NCBI GenBank assembly: GCA_016936755.1
Contig: JAFGXF010000137.1
Location: forward strand, 1-36,308
DNA: 36,308 nucleotides
From: Anaerolineaceae bacterium
GTDB lineage: Bacteria > Chloroflexota > Anaerolineae > Anaerolineales > Anaerolineaceae
Direction: 5' to 3'
Made by a program: the position numbers and the translations under genes. Positions 7,279-15,669 of this stretch are shown here, one piece after another. Every line of letters begins with the position of its first letter. Position 1 is the stretch's first letter. The notes under the pieces were generated by a model. The model had not been told where the DNA came from and made no database searches. It saw only the letters and a program-made list of their open reading frames with translations.

Positions 7279-8292
7279 CAACACTGCCTGGATGGCTTCG
7301 ATATCAGGCAATTGTACATAGCCGCCACTGGGTGTTGTCCAGGGGGTAACGTGATTGGTATCAATGGTATAGCGCGCAACACCACTTGCATCACCCAATT
7401 GAGAAGCCAGTCCCAGCAAGGGCAATATTGCATCCAATCCCATATTGGTCTCGACGGCAGATATAAACTGACTGTACAGTTCAGGCGCGCGGGTTACTGC
7501 ATTGATGCTGATCATCTTGGCGAACAAAGCCTGTAGAACCTCCTGGGCTCGCCGTCCCCGGTCATAATCAGATGAGGAGTACCGCGAGCGTACGTACCAC
7601 AATGCCAGGTCACCATCCATATGCATCAATCCGGGACCAACGGAACACCAGCGTGTGCCTGAGCCGGGTGGTATCTCACAACTATCTGACAATTTCCTGG
7701 CGGTATTCACCTCGATGCCACCCAGCGTGTTGATGATATTCTTAAAGCCATTGAAATTGGTCAATACGAAATAATCCGGTATGACCCCCAGGTTGTATTC
7801 AAATGTATCCCGTATGGCTCCGAAGCCACCATGCGGGTAGGCGGTGTTGATGCGTTGCATTTGCCAGTTGGGAATATAGACCCACAGGTCGCGCGGAAAG
7901 GAAACCACGCTGACTGTGCCAGCCTTGGGGTTCAGAAATGCCAGCAGGATGATATCCGTGCGGGAGCCTGCCGCCGGTCGGTAATCGCTGCCCATGATCA
8001 AAATGGTGACCAACCCCTCCGGTTTGGGCAGCAAGGCAGCATGGGGCGCACCGGGAAAATCGGCGATCTTGGGTGTGGGTGTGACCGATGGCGTTGGGGT
8101 GTAAATGGGTGTTGGGGTATTGGCAAGCGGTTGGAACGGGGTGGCCGTGGCAGTGGCACCCGGATTCAGTGTGATGAGATGCATTGACAGAACCTGTGGA
8201 TTCACATTGGAAATGTCACCAATGATGGGTAATCGACAGGAGAGGATCACCAGGACCAGGACAATGAAAATCGGGATGAAGCGGATTCGCAT
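7255..8292 (-). CDS. LytR-CpsA-Psr (LCP) family lipoprotein
   Basis: LCP proteins transfer undecaprenyl-linked glycopolymers to peptidoglycan or other acceptors on the outer face of the membrane. The N-terminus is a signal peptide ending in VILSC (Cys 19), so the protein is probably lipid-anchored rather than using the usual transmembrane anchor. Residues about 45-78 form a Thr/Pro-rich spacer with TPTP repeats. The LCP domain follows, with VTILIMGSDYRPAAGSRTD and VSFPRDLWV; the Arg and Asp residues there bind the pyrophosphate. Later blocks AVETNMGLDAI and WYVRSRYSSSDYDRGRRAQEV are also typical. Length (345 aa) fits the family. The stop codon lies inside the hairpin shared with the convergent zincin gene. 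Confidence 0.93.
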   Translation of the reverse strand: MRIRFIPIFIVLVLVILSCRLPIIGDISNVNPQVLSMHLITLNPGATATATPFQPLANTPTPIYTPTPSVTPTPKIADFPGAPHAALLPKPEGLVTILIMGSDYRPAAGSRTDIILLAFLNPKAGTVSVVSFPRDLWVYIPNWQMQRINTAYPHGGFGAIRDTFEYNLGVIPDYFVLTNFNGFKNIINTLGGIEVNTARKLSDSCEIPPGSGTRWCSVGPGLMHMDGDLALWYVRSRYSSSDYDRGRRAQEVLQALFAKMISINAVTRAPELYSQFISAVETNMGLDAILPLLGLASQLGDASGVARYTIDTNHVTPWTTPSGGYVQLPDIEAIQAVLKQAMGIP

Positions 8293-8338
8293 TCTTGGAT
8301 TATTGATTATTTTGGGGATTATACTTCATAAGGTTGTA

Positions 8339-9985
8339 TCAGGTGTTGGCCTTCAGCTTGCGTTCGAGTTGGTTTACCTTCATATCTGCCAAAGCAAGCT
8401 TATTCTGCAGGCGGGCAACTTCCTCCAATGACAGGCGCAATTCCTTTGCCTGCTGGTTCTGACCCAAATGAATATCATCGCTGGATAGCCCATTCAGTTG
8501 GATGATCTGATCCCTTAAAGCCGCATTTTCAGCCCTCAAGCGTGCAATTTGCTGGTCTGCCTCATGTTTGGCAACTACCAATGGTTCAAGTTTTATGGTA
8601 TCAGATTTTGTCTCTGCCTTTTTCAGTTTGAGTGTTTCAAGCTGCAACGAAAGCTCATTCATTTTCTGTTGCAATCTGGCGATTTGTTGGCTGGAATTAC
8701 TCAGTTCGCTGGTCAATTGCTGGATGCGATCAGATCTGTTAAGACCCGCCTGATTATGCTCGATGATATGAATGAGTGCCTTCACCATGCTCGCAATGAA
8801 TATTGAATCTTCTGAAACCCAGGGGCGACGGCTGAAGGGAGTCATCAGGATAATGGCTCCAATTCCCCATGCATTTTCGGTGGATACCGGATGGATCAAG
8901 GCCGGCGCATTACCATCGTGGTTTATGAGTTTGCACAAATTGGAAATATCCGGGGTGGCACTGTGATCTTCCGGCAGTCTCAGAACGTTCGCATGTTTAA
9001 GTGCCTCAACCACAAGGGGTACCTGTGTATGCGAGAGAAAGGCCTCATTGATTTTCAGATTTCGAGAGAAATCGTAACCGGCAAGAACATTCAACCGACC
9101 ATACCGATCTGGACTTGAGGTGAATAAGCACACGTCAGCCAGCAACGCCTGCCCGAATGATTTAACCAATTGCTGCATGGCGGATTGTGGATTTTCCTCC
9201 CAGGCCAGACTCAGGAAACTGAGAGCCGTCCGTAATTCAGTGCTGTAGCGCCGGCGGTCACGTTTATCTGAGCCTGTCCTAAAACCGGCCTGATGACTGG
9301 TGCTCATCTGTGTTACGAAACGCAACGGGAGGAGTAACATGAACGGGTAAGCGATCAAGCTGGCCAGACGCACCTGTCCGGAGTAATGGCCTGATAGATC
9401 GGGGACTGTGAGTTGCAGTATATGCCCAACCATGAGTATGAGGCAGGTAATCATGCCGACTCCCCACAGGCGGTTTCGTCCTGCATAGATAATGACGATC
9501 ACTGATATCAATAGAATCATACAGTATGTCTGCCAGGTCAGATCAAGCCAAAAGGCATTGAATCTGGTTTGATGTGCCAGGGGAGACCAGACGAGGATGG
9601 TTAACACAAGACCTGAAAACAAACCAACACTGAATATGCCAGCCAGAGCGTCTGCCCATAGCGAGGGTTTTGGAAAAGCCCAAAGCCACATCAACCACAA
9701 AAGGATAAAACCCATTTGAAACCGGTCCAGCGGTGGCAGCCAGGTTTCTGAAAGAAGGGGGTCTCCAGATAACAGGGCGGTTATCGCAAGTGATCCCAGT
9801 TCCATGAGCAGTATCACCAGGAACCCAAGAGCAAGCCGTTTGGCTATATCAGAAGGTAATTGCTTCCAGCAATTGAATGAGACTGCCAGACTGATGATCA
9901 CCAGTATGCTGAGAACCAGGTATAGTATTAGACCGGCCTGGGGGGAATCGAGTAATGCGAAAAATTGAGCCAAAGGAAGCTGCAT
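8339..9985 (-). CDS. 7TM-GAF-coiled-coil membrane protein, no output domain
   Basis: About seven hydrophobic segments occupy residues 17-225, like the 7TM sensory region of some histidine kinases. A GAF-like region (about 250-420) is followed by a long heptad-rich coiled coil to the C-terminus (about 430-548, rich in Leu, Gln, Lys, Glu). No histidine-kinase, GGDEF, cyclase or DNA-binding domain follows, so it looks like a sensor without its own output; signalling to a partner through the coiled coil is inferred. Start: ATG 9985 has an AAGGA box 6 nt upstream and begins just before the first membrane segment; the frame extends to a TTG at 10021 without such support. The family is not recognised beyond these domains. 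Confidence 0.75.
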   Translation of the reverse strand: MQLPLAQFFALLDSPQAGLILYLVLSILVIISLAVSFNCWKQLPSDIAKRLALGFLVILLMELGSLAITALLSGDPLLSETWLPPLDRFQMGFILLWLMWLWAFPKPSLWADALAGIFSVGLFSGLVLTILVWSPLAHQTRFNAFWLDLTWQTYCMILLISVIVIIYAGRNRLWGVGMITCLILMVGHILQLTVPDLSGHYSGQVRLASLIAYPFMLLLPLRFVTQMSTSHQAGFRTGSDKRDRRRYSTELRTALSFLSLAWEENPQSAMQQLVKSFGQALLADVCLFTSSPDRYGRLNVLAGYDFSRNLKINEAFLSHTQVPLVVEALKHANVLRLPEDHSATPDISNLCKLINHDGNAPALIHPVSTENAWGIGAIILMTPFSRRPWVSEDSIFIASMVKALIHIIEHNQAGLNRSDRIQQLTSELSNSSQQIARLQQKMNELSLQLETLKLKKAETKSDTIKLEPLVVAKHEADQQIARLRAENAALRDQIIQLNGLSSDDIHLGQNQQAKELRLSLEEVARLQNKLALADMKVNQLERKLKANT

Positions 9986-10080
9986 TTTGAGTCCTTCCCA
10001 ACGATTTATTATAGCATTCAATGGATACAGTTAAAACCTTCTGTCTGAGATCTGCAACCCCTGTATAATGAATTCATAGG

Positions 10081-10108
10081 TTGACAAGATGGAACATTTG
10101 ACTAAAAT
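10081..10108 (+). promoter_or_regulatory. Promoter of tRNA-Leu
   Basis: Consensus TTGACA (10081-10086), 16-nt spacer, TAAAAT (10103-10108); start expected about 10115, just before the tRNA. A separate TATAAT at 10064-10069 lacks a good -35 box. Confidence 0.75.
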
Positions 10109-10119
10109 TATGTGACCCA

Positions 10120-10203
<84 letters not shown>

Positions 10204-10204
10204 C

Positions 10205-10231
10205 AAAAGCCCCGCCTGACGGGGCTTTTTA
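10205..10231 (+). terminator. Terminator of tRNA-Leu
   Basis: AAAAGCCCCG / CGGGGCTTTT stem with loop CCTGA, then a T run; a classical intrinsic terminator two nt after the tRNA. Confidence 0.92.
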
Positions 10232-10273
10232 TTGATAGCGCTTGGAATAGAGTTTGCACGGTTAGTGATTATC

Positions 10274-10678
10274 ATGCTTAAACGAAAAATCGCATTGTTT
10301 TTTGAAAAGATACACCTGGACGCCAGGCGTGCAGTACTGATTATTGTCATTCTGCTGCTGGTGGGCTTAATGATGGATTTTAACAGCCGTCTCTCAGAGT
10401 TGTTGAATCTCAACGAACAAAAGGACAAGGTGATCCTGCGTGTAACCGCACTGGCTGAAACCGCGAAGGTGTTGGATACTCAGATCGCATATGCCACGTC
10501 CGAGGCGGCAGTTGGGGAGTGGGCTCGCCAGGAAGGACATATGTCGAAGCCCGGTGACATTCCGATCGTACCCTTGGCTCCAGCCGGGTATACGCCACAA
10601 CCGACCCCCACCCAGATGATTATTGCCACCCAGGTCAGCAACTGGCAGATATGGTGGGCGGTCATCTTTGGGGAATGA
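10274..10678 (+). CDS. DivIC/FtsL-like septum formation initiator protein
   Basis: A short bitopic protein of 134 residues. It has a basic N-terminus (KRK), a single membrane helix at about 19-34, a short coiled coil (about 36-75), then EWARQEGHMSKPGDIPIVPL (82-101). That last block matches the 'ARxxGxxxPGExxixl' signature of DivIC/FtsB-type divisome proteins. Such proteins sit in the septal membrane and link FtsQ/DivIB to FtsW-FtsI. The last about 15 residues are hydrophobic and Trp-rich (WQIWWAVIFG), which is unusual and may be a second membrane contact. Start: ATG 10274 puts the basic residues next to the helix; an upstream in-frame codon at 10232 lies in the T run of the tRNA terminator. 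No clear ribosome binding site was seen. Confidence 0.8.
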   Translation: MLKRKIALFFEKIHLDARRAVLIIVILLLVGLMMDFNSRLSELLNLNEQKDKVILRVTALAETAKVLDTQIAYATSEAAVGEWARQEGHMSKPGDIPIVPLAPAGYTPQPTPTQMIIATQVSNWQIWWAVIFGE

Positions 10679-10831
10679 TCCCTGCCTGTCCACTGTGTCT
10701 GTGTTCGAAATCGTGTTTCTCTGGTCAAGCAGCAATGACGAGATGGTCATGCTTCAGATGGGTGCAGGCACCTCTTGATAATTGTTTCATGACACAGACG
10801 ATGGAGCGATGACGGTCTTGTTGTGAAGAAC

Positions 10832-12466
10832 ATGACAAATACGAAAACGAATAATACCCATCGATCCATATTGATTGGAATTTTGAGGTTGATTTTTCAA
10901 TTCCTCGAGAAGCATCACTCATTGGTCATCACCACCTTCTTTTTGGGGATGATTCTCCTTGGATTTAATATATACCAGGATTATGGTGTTCCATGGGATG
11001 ATCCAATTCAACGCCTGGTGGGTCAATTGAATTGGGAGTATATCAACGGTAAATCCACATGGTTGATCGAGAGCAAGCACGCCAATTATGGTCCGATTTT
11101 CGAGTTATTCCTCTTCACAATGGAAAAATGGCTTCACTTGGAACAGTTGCGGGCAATATACCTGTTTCGTCATGCAATGACATATGCCAGTTTTTGTGTT
11201 GGCACTTTCTTTTTCTATCTGCTTTGCTTGAGAATGTTTCGTAACTGGAAGATGGGATTATTGGGTTGCATCCTGCTGATCCTGACTCCACGCATCTTTG
11301 AAAATGCGTTTTACAACACCAAGGATATTCCCTTCCTGGCGCTCAACGTGATATGTTTATATCTTCTGCTTGTGTTGATCGATCAGCCGAAACTCGTCAA
11401 CTTTTTGATGATGGCCATCGCCTCGGCATTTCTGATCACGGTTCGAAATGTCGGAATTATCATACCCATTCTTGTCATGGTCATTTGGATCATCAGGTTC
11501 TCTGTTCAAGAGAAAAGCAACCCCCGGAAAGAATCCTTTAAACATTTTGTCCTTATTATCTTATATCTTGTTGTGACCTATGGATTGGTCGTTCTCATGT
11601 GGCCAGCGCTTTGGAAGGAGCCATTCACCGGTTTCTATAATACCGTGGTGGCGATGGCAAATTTTCAATGGCGCGGTACCGTCCTTTTCATGGGCAAATT
11701 AATGATGGGCAAGGCTGTGCCCTGGTATTACATTCCGGTATGGATAGCCATCACGATCCCCATTGTCTACTCGATCTTTTTTATAATTGGTACTGGTCGA
11801 TCGGTGTTCCTGGTATTTAAAGGACCAGGTCCATTTATTAAGCGGGTACTCAGTGACCGCATGATCATTCTGGCAGCTGTTATTGGACCGGTCGTTGGGG
11901 TGATCGTTTTAAAATCCACTTTATATGATTCGTGGCGCCAGTTATTCTTTATTTATCCGGGGTTTCTGATTATGGCACTGGCTGGACTTGAGTTCTCTTA
12001 TGCATTCCTGAAAACTCGGTTTAATCGTAATGTATCAATTGGCATTCTCAGCATAATACTGCTGATCAGTTTTATTTCCACCATGGATTTCATGGTTCGC
12101 TATCATCCCCATCAGGCGGTATATTTCAACAGGCTGGCAGGCGGGGACATGCAGTCGATTAAAAGTCGTTTTGATATGGATTATTGGGGATTATCCTATT
12201 ATGACGCCTTGAAGTATATAGCGGAAATCGACAAATCGGACAAGATCTACATACATGTCAACACACTTGCTGGAGAATATAATACCTACATGTTGGTGGC
12301 ATCCGAGATGGACCGGTTCATCGTGGATGACGAAATTAAGGATTCCAAATACTTCCTGAGTGATTATCGCTGGCATCCTGAAGAGTACGATTACCCCAAT
12401 GAGATATTCAATGTAATGGTGGGTAATGCGAAGATCATGGTGGTTTATCAGCTTAAGCCCGATTAA
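10832..12466 (+). CDS. GT-C-type membrane glycosyltransferase-like protein (PMT_2/ArnT-like)
   Basis: A multi-spanning protein with about 10-11 hydrophobic helices and a short C-terminal soluble tail. The first external loop carries DYGVPWDDP, an acidic pair placed like the catalytic/metal-binding Asp of GT-C enzymes (GT39/GT83-type), which use polyprenyl-phosphate sugars. ENAFYNTKDIPFLA in the next conserved loop also fits this family. Substrate and acceptor are not predictable. A GTG 9 nt upstream (10823) is an alternative start; neither has a clear ribosome binding site. A second GT-C-like gene starts 17 nt after its stop, so the two are probably co-transcribed and act on related cell-surface glycans. 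Confidence 0.75.
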   Translation: MTNTKTNNTHRSILIGILRLIFQFLEKHHSLVITTFFLGMILLGFNIYQDYGVPWDDPIQRLVGQLNWEYINGKSTWLIESKHANYGPIFELFLFTMEKWLHLEQLRAIYLFRHAMTYASFCVGTFFFYLLCLRMFRNWKMGLLGCILLILTPRIFENAFYNTKDIPFLALNVICLYLLLVLIDQPKLVNFLMMAIASAFLITVRNVGIIIPILVMVIWIIRFSVQEKSNPRKESFKHFVLIILYLVVTYGLVVLMWPALWKEPFTGFYNTVVAMANFQWRGTVLFMGKLMMGKAVPWYYIPVWIAITIPIVYSIFFIIGTGRSVFLVFKGPGPFIKRVLSDRMIILAAVIGPVVGVIVLKSTLYDSWRQLFFIYPGFLIMALAGLEFSYAFLKTRFNRNVSIGILSIILLISFISTMDFMVRYHPHQAVYFNRLAGGDMQSIKSRFDMDYWGLSYYDALKYIAEIDKSDKIYIHVNTLAGEYNTYMLVASEMDRFIVDDEIKDSKYFLSDYRWHPEEYDYPNEIFNVMVGNAKIMVVYQLKPD

Positions 12467-12483
12467 AACCTTTCCTTAATCCG

Positions 12484-14100
12484 ATGAGCAATAAGATTTA
12501 CACCTATCTCCCGATTACATTAATCCTGCTTTGCGCAGTTATTGGCGGTGGATTGATCGCTTATGCGTCACGTGGTGGCATTGGCGTGGAATCGGATACC
12601 GCTTCTTATTTCAGCGCTGCCCGCAACCTGGTGGCCGGGGAAGGATTTGGTATCTATTATCCGAGTGGTCGATTTGTATTCTTTTCATATTGGGCGCCTT
12701 TATACGCGCTGCTGCTGGCGAGTCTGAGTTATCTGCCCTTATCAACGTTTGCCATCGTACGCTGGTTGAATGTGTTTCTTTTTGCGGGTATGGTCGCTGG
12801 AGTGGGCATTTATTTTTATCATCTTTCCAGGCATTCAATTCTATCCATCCTGCTCAGTATCCTGATCGCATGCTCACCTCTTTTTACGCGTGTATATCTG
12901 TATGCGATGTCAGAATCACTTTTCTTTGTGTTCGTCCTTGCTGGAATATTTTCAGCATTCCTGTACTTCGACAACAATCAGTCATCCTGGTTTTATCGAT
13001 CCGCGATATTTTCTGCTTTGGCGGTGTTAACCCGCTATGCAGCCATTCCGCTTGTCCTTACCATATTGCTTGGTTTGCTGGTTTTACCTCGACTTCCTTT
13101 TAAGGTTCGGATTATTAAAGCATTGAAGTTTGGGTTTATCAGCCTGTCTGGTCTGATCGTTTGGTTCTGTATCGTTTGGTCCAATACTGCCACTGTGGGC
13201 GGCAGGCGCCTGGTCTTTACAGAAGATACCCGCCGGCTGTTTAACGAAATTAAAGCCTGGTTCATTGATCGTCTAACCAACTGGCTGGCCGGTCACAACC
13301 AGTTTGCCTGGATGGTTGATCCCCATTACTACAAACCATTCTGGATTGGTCTGATGCTGGCCTTTCTTTTGATATCTGTAATCGTATATATGGCTATTCG
13401 CCATCAATATGGTGCTGACTGGCTCAGAAAACCAGGTATGCAGGAACTACTTCTTTGTCTCTCTTTCATCGCTTTTTATGCCATTTTTTTGATCTTCTCT
13501 TATGTGTTTTCTGCTCCCTTTGGTCTTGGTGATCGTATCTTCTCGCCATTTGAGTTATTCAGTTTGATCTCCCTGTTCATTTTTGCTTTTATCATCACTC
13601 GGATGTTTACTTCCTGTTACCATGCCGCCTTTGTAATGCTCTTGCTGACAATGCTTGCCGGTTCGACCATTATCAAAGGGGTAGCGGCAATTCAGACCTA
13701 CCCTGCCAACGGGATCGGGTATAACACCATTGAGGCTAGGGCATCAGCTCTTCTTCAGAAAGTAAATGAACTGCCGGATGAAATGAAACTGATTACTAAT
13801 GAAGCGCCTTACTTGTTGTTTCATGCCAACAAGTTCCCATTTCTTATTCAGGAATTGACTCAGGAAACACCCGACTGGGATTTTAAAGTATATGGATCTG
13901 ATCCAGGTGATCCAGCTCAAGCAGAATTCATTCAGGGAACAGCTGCCCTGGTCCTGTTCCCCAGTATTATCAATGATTTTTCAATGCTGTATGGCAATCA
14001 AGCCAGCCTGCGGGTGGAAAAGCTGACAATCGGCTTACATCTCTATTACTCAGGCTCAGACGGTCAGATATATTTCAGCCAACCGACTGGTGTACACTGA
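12484..14100 (+). CDS. GT-C-type membrane glycosyltransferase-like protein
   Basis: A polytopic membrane protein of 538 residues with about 10 helices and a C-terminal soluble domain of about 110 residues. After the first helix, GVESDTASYFSAARNLVAGEGF matches the first-loop pattern of ArnT/PMT_2-type transferases (acidic residue then 'A.NL..G.GF'). The next block, YWAPLYALLLA, resembles the 'PP.Y..L.A' block. It is distinct in sequence from the upstream gene, so it is not a simple tandem duplicate. A role in glycosylating envelope polymers or proteins with lipid-linked sugars is inferred. No terminator was recognised before the rho promoter; a 6-bp inverted repeat AAACCA/TGGTTT (14142-14162) lies between them. 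Confidence 0.72.
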   Translation: MSNKIYTYLPITLILLCAVIGGGLIAYASRGGIGVESDTASYFSAARNLVAGEGFGIYYPSGRFVFFSYWAPLYALLLASLSYLPLSTFAIVRWLNVFLFAGMVAGVGIYFYHLSRHSILSILLSILIACSPLFTRVYLYAMSESLFFVFVLAGIFSAFLYFDNNQSSWFYRSAIFSALAVLTRYAAIPLVLTILLGLLVLPRLPFKVRIIKALKFGFISLSGLIVWFCIVWSNTATVGGRRLVFTEDTRRLFNEIKAWFIDRLTNWLAGHNQFAWMVDPHYYKPFWIGLMLAFLLISVIVYMAIRHQYGADWLRKPGMQELLLCLSFIAFYAIFLIFSYVFSAPFGLGDRIFSPFELFSLISLFIFAFIITRMFTSCYHAAFVMLLLTMLAGSTIIKGVAAIQTYPANGIGYNTIEARASALLQKVNELPDEMKLITNEAPYLLFHANKFPFLIQELTQETPDWDFKVYGSDPGDPAQAEFIQGTAALVLFPSIINDFSMLYGNQASLRVEKLTIGLHLYYSGSDGQIYFSQPTGVH

Positions 14101-14170
14101 TTCGTCTGGATGATATGGGAATATTTGTAACAAAGGCGTTTAAACCAAATTAAGGGTGGTTTGACTTGAC

Positions 14171-14199
14171 TTGCAACAAAAAAACAAGTTTGATATAAT
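14171..14199 (+). promoter_or_regulatory. Promoter of rho operon
   Basis: TTGCAA (14171-14176), a 17-nt spacer and TATAAT (14194-14199) with an extended -10 (TGA before it). Start expected at about 14206. This leaves a leader of about 183 nt before the rho ATG, in which no open reading frame was recognised. Confidence 0.85.
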
Positions 14200-14388
14200 G
14201 CTAACAATCCATTTTGAAAGATAAGAACCACTGTCGATCACTGTAATCAGCGTTATATACAATCCCTACCCGTGAAATTTACCCGAACTGACCGATGAAT
14301 TGTATTTTCTATATTTGCCTGCAAGGGCGGTCTGGCATTCGGGCAATATCCTCACTCCTGAATTCAATGAAACAAGGTTGATGAACCC

Positions 14389-15669
14389 ATGAAAATATCA
14401 GAAATGGAAAACCAATCGCTACAGGATCTGCGCAAAACAGCAGAAGCCCTGGAAATACCCAATGCCAGGCGTCTCAAAAAGGAAAACTTGATCCTGCGTA
14501 TCCGCCAGGCAGAAGCCGCCAAAGAAGGGCTTGAGGTTCGGGGCGGTGTGCTGGAGATCATGAGCGAGGGCATTGGTTTCCTGCGCACGAATTACCAGGT
14601 CGGTCCGGATGATGTCTATGTTTCACAGGCACAGTTAAGACGCTTTGAGTTACGCAGCGGCGATATGGTCATTGGACATGTGCGCCCTCCACGAGAGGCA
14701 GAGAAACATTACGGGCTATTAAAAGTTGAGACCATCAATGGTCTGGACCCCGAGGAATTTCAGCGACGGGTGAATTTTGAAAGCCTGACACCAATCTTTC
14801 CGGAAAAACGATTCAACCTTGAAACAGAGGGACATGCTCTATCGACCCGTTTGATCGATCTGATCGCCCCGATTGGAAAAGGACAACGTGGAATGATCGT
14901 CTCTCCACCCAAGGCAGGAAAAACCACCATTCTTAAACAGGTGGCCAATTCCATTTCAGCCAATTCTCCTTCCACGCATCTGATTATTGCTTTAATTGGC
15001 GAGCGCCCCGAAGAGGTCACGGATATGGACCGTTCGGTGGATGCCGAAGTGGTGGCCTCGACATTTGATGAGCCGGTATCTTCGCATGTACGAACAGCTG
15101 AAATTGCGCTTGACCGTGCCAAACGGCTGGTTGAGATCGGCCGGGATGTGGTTATCCTCATGGATTCACTTACACGGTTGGCACGGGCATACAACCTGGT
15201 CGTCAATCCTTCGGGTCGCACACTCTCAGGCGGCATGGACCCCTCTGCCCTGTATCCACCCAAGCGTTTCTTTGGTGCAGCCCGTAACATTGAGGAAGGG
15301 GGCTCACTTACCATTATTGCCACTGCGTTGGTTGAAACCGGCTCCAGATTGGATGATGTGGTCTATGAGGAATTCAAGGGCACAGGAAATATGGAACTGC
15401 ACCTTTCACGACGGTTGCAGGAACGACGTATCTTCCCGGCCATCGATATTGAGCGATCGTCCACTCGCCGTGAAGAGTTATTACTCGGACCGGATGTGTT
15501 GAAACTGGTCTGGCTAATGCGCCGGATGTATCTGCAAATGATCGGGCAACCACCACAAGGCGCCGGCATGGATCCAGCCGTGGCGACTGAAGCCATCCTG
15601 CAACGATTGATCAAGACGCGCGATAATCAGGAATTTCTGGAAGGCCTTGCAGAGGATGGACAAAGATGA
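14389..15669 (+). CDS. rho: Transcription termination factor Rho
   Basis: Hexameric RNA helicase/ATPase that ends transcription at C-rich, untranslated RNA. The N-terminal SAP-like helical domain (about 7-42) includes LRKTAEALEIPNARRLKKENLI. The cold-shock/OB RNA-binding domain (about 50-115) includes GVLEIMSEGIGFLR and DVYVSQAQLRRFELRSGD. The ATPase core has Walker A SPPKAGKTT (172-180), LIGERPEEVTDM, Walker B VVILMDSLTRLARAYN, the Q-loop/R-loop region SGRTLSGGMD, and EEFKGTGNMELHL. Length of 426 aa is normal. There is no large insertion between the OB and ATPase domains. The stop overlaps the start of the M23 peptidase gene by 4 nt (ATGA), so the two are likely translationally coupled. Confidence 0.98.
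   Translation: MKISEMENQSLQDLRKTAEALEIPNARRLKKENLILRIRQAEAAKEGLEVRGGVLEIMSEGIGFLRTNYQVGPDDVYVSQAQLRRFELRSGDMVIGHVRPPREAEKHYGLLKVETINGLDPEEFQRRVNFESLTPIFPEKRFNLETEGHALSTRLIDLIAPIGKGQRGMIVSPPKAGKTTILKQVANSISANSPSTHLIIALIGERPEEVTDMDRSVDAEVVASTFDEPVSSHVRTAEIALDRAKRLVEIGRDVVILMDSLTRLARAYNLVVNPSGRTLSGGMDPSALYPPKRFFGAARNIEEGGSLTIIATALVETGSRLDDVVYEEFKGTGNMELHLSRRLQERRIFPAIDIERSSTRREELLLGPDVLKLVWLMRRMYLQMIGQPPQGAGMDPAVATEAILQRLIKTRDNQEFLEGLAEDGQR

Noticed and set aside
10030-10070. Second promoter for tRNA-Leu using TATAAT at 10064-10069
   Set aside because: No acceptable -35 box at 16-18 nt; the TTGACA-N16-TAAAAT promoter further right fits better.
10679-10822. Small gene between the DivIC-like and GT-C genes
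   Set aside because: Only short frames without a ribosome binding site or domain; treated as non-coding spacer.
14760-15323. 187-residue minus-strand frame within rho
   Set aside because: Antisense to the Rho ATPase core with Ser/Arg-rich shadow composition.
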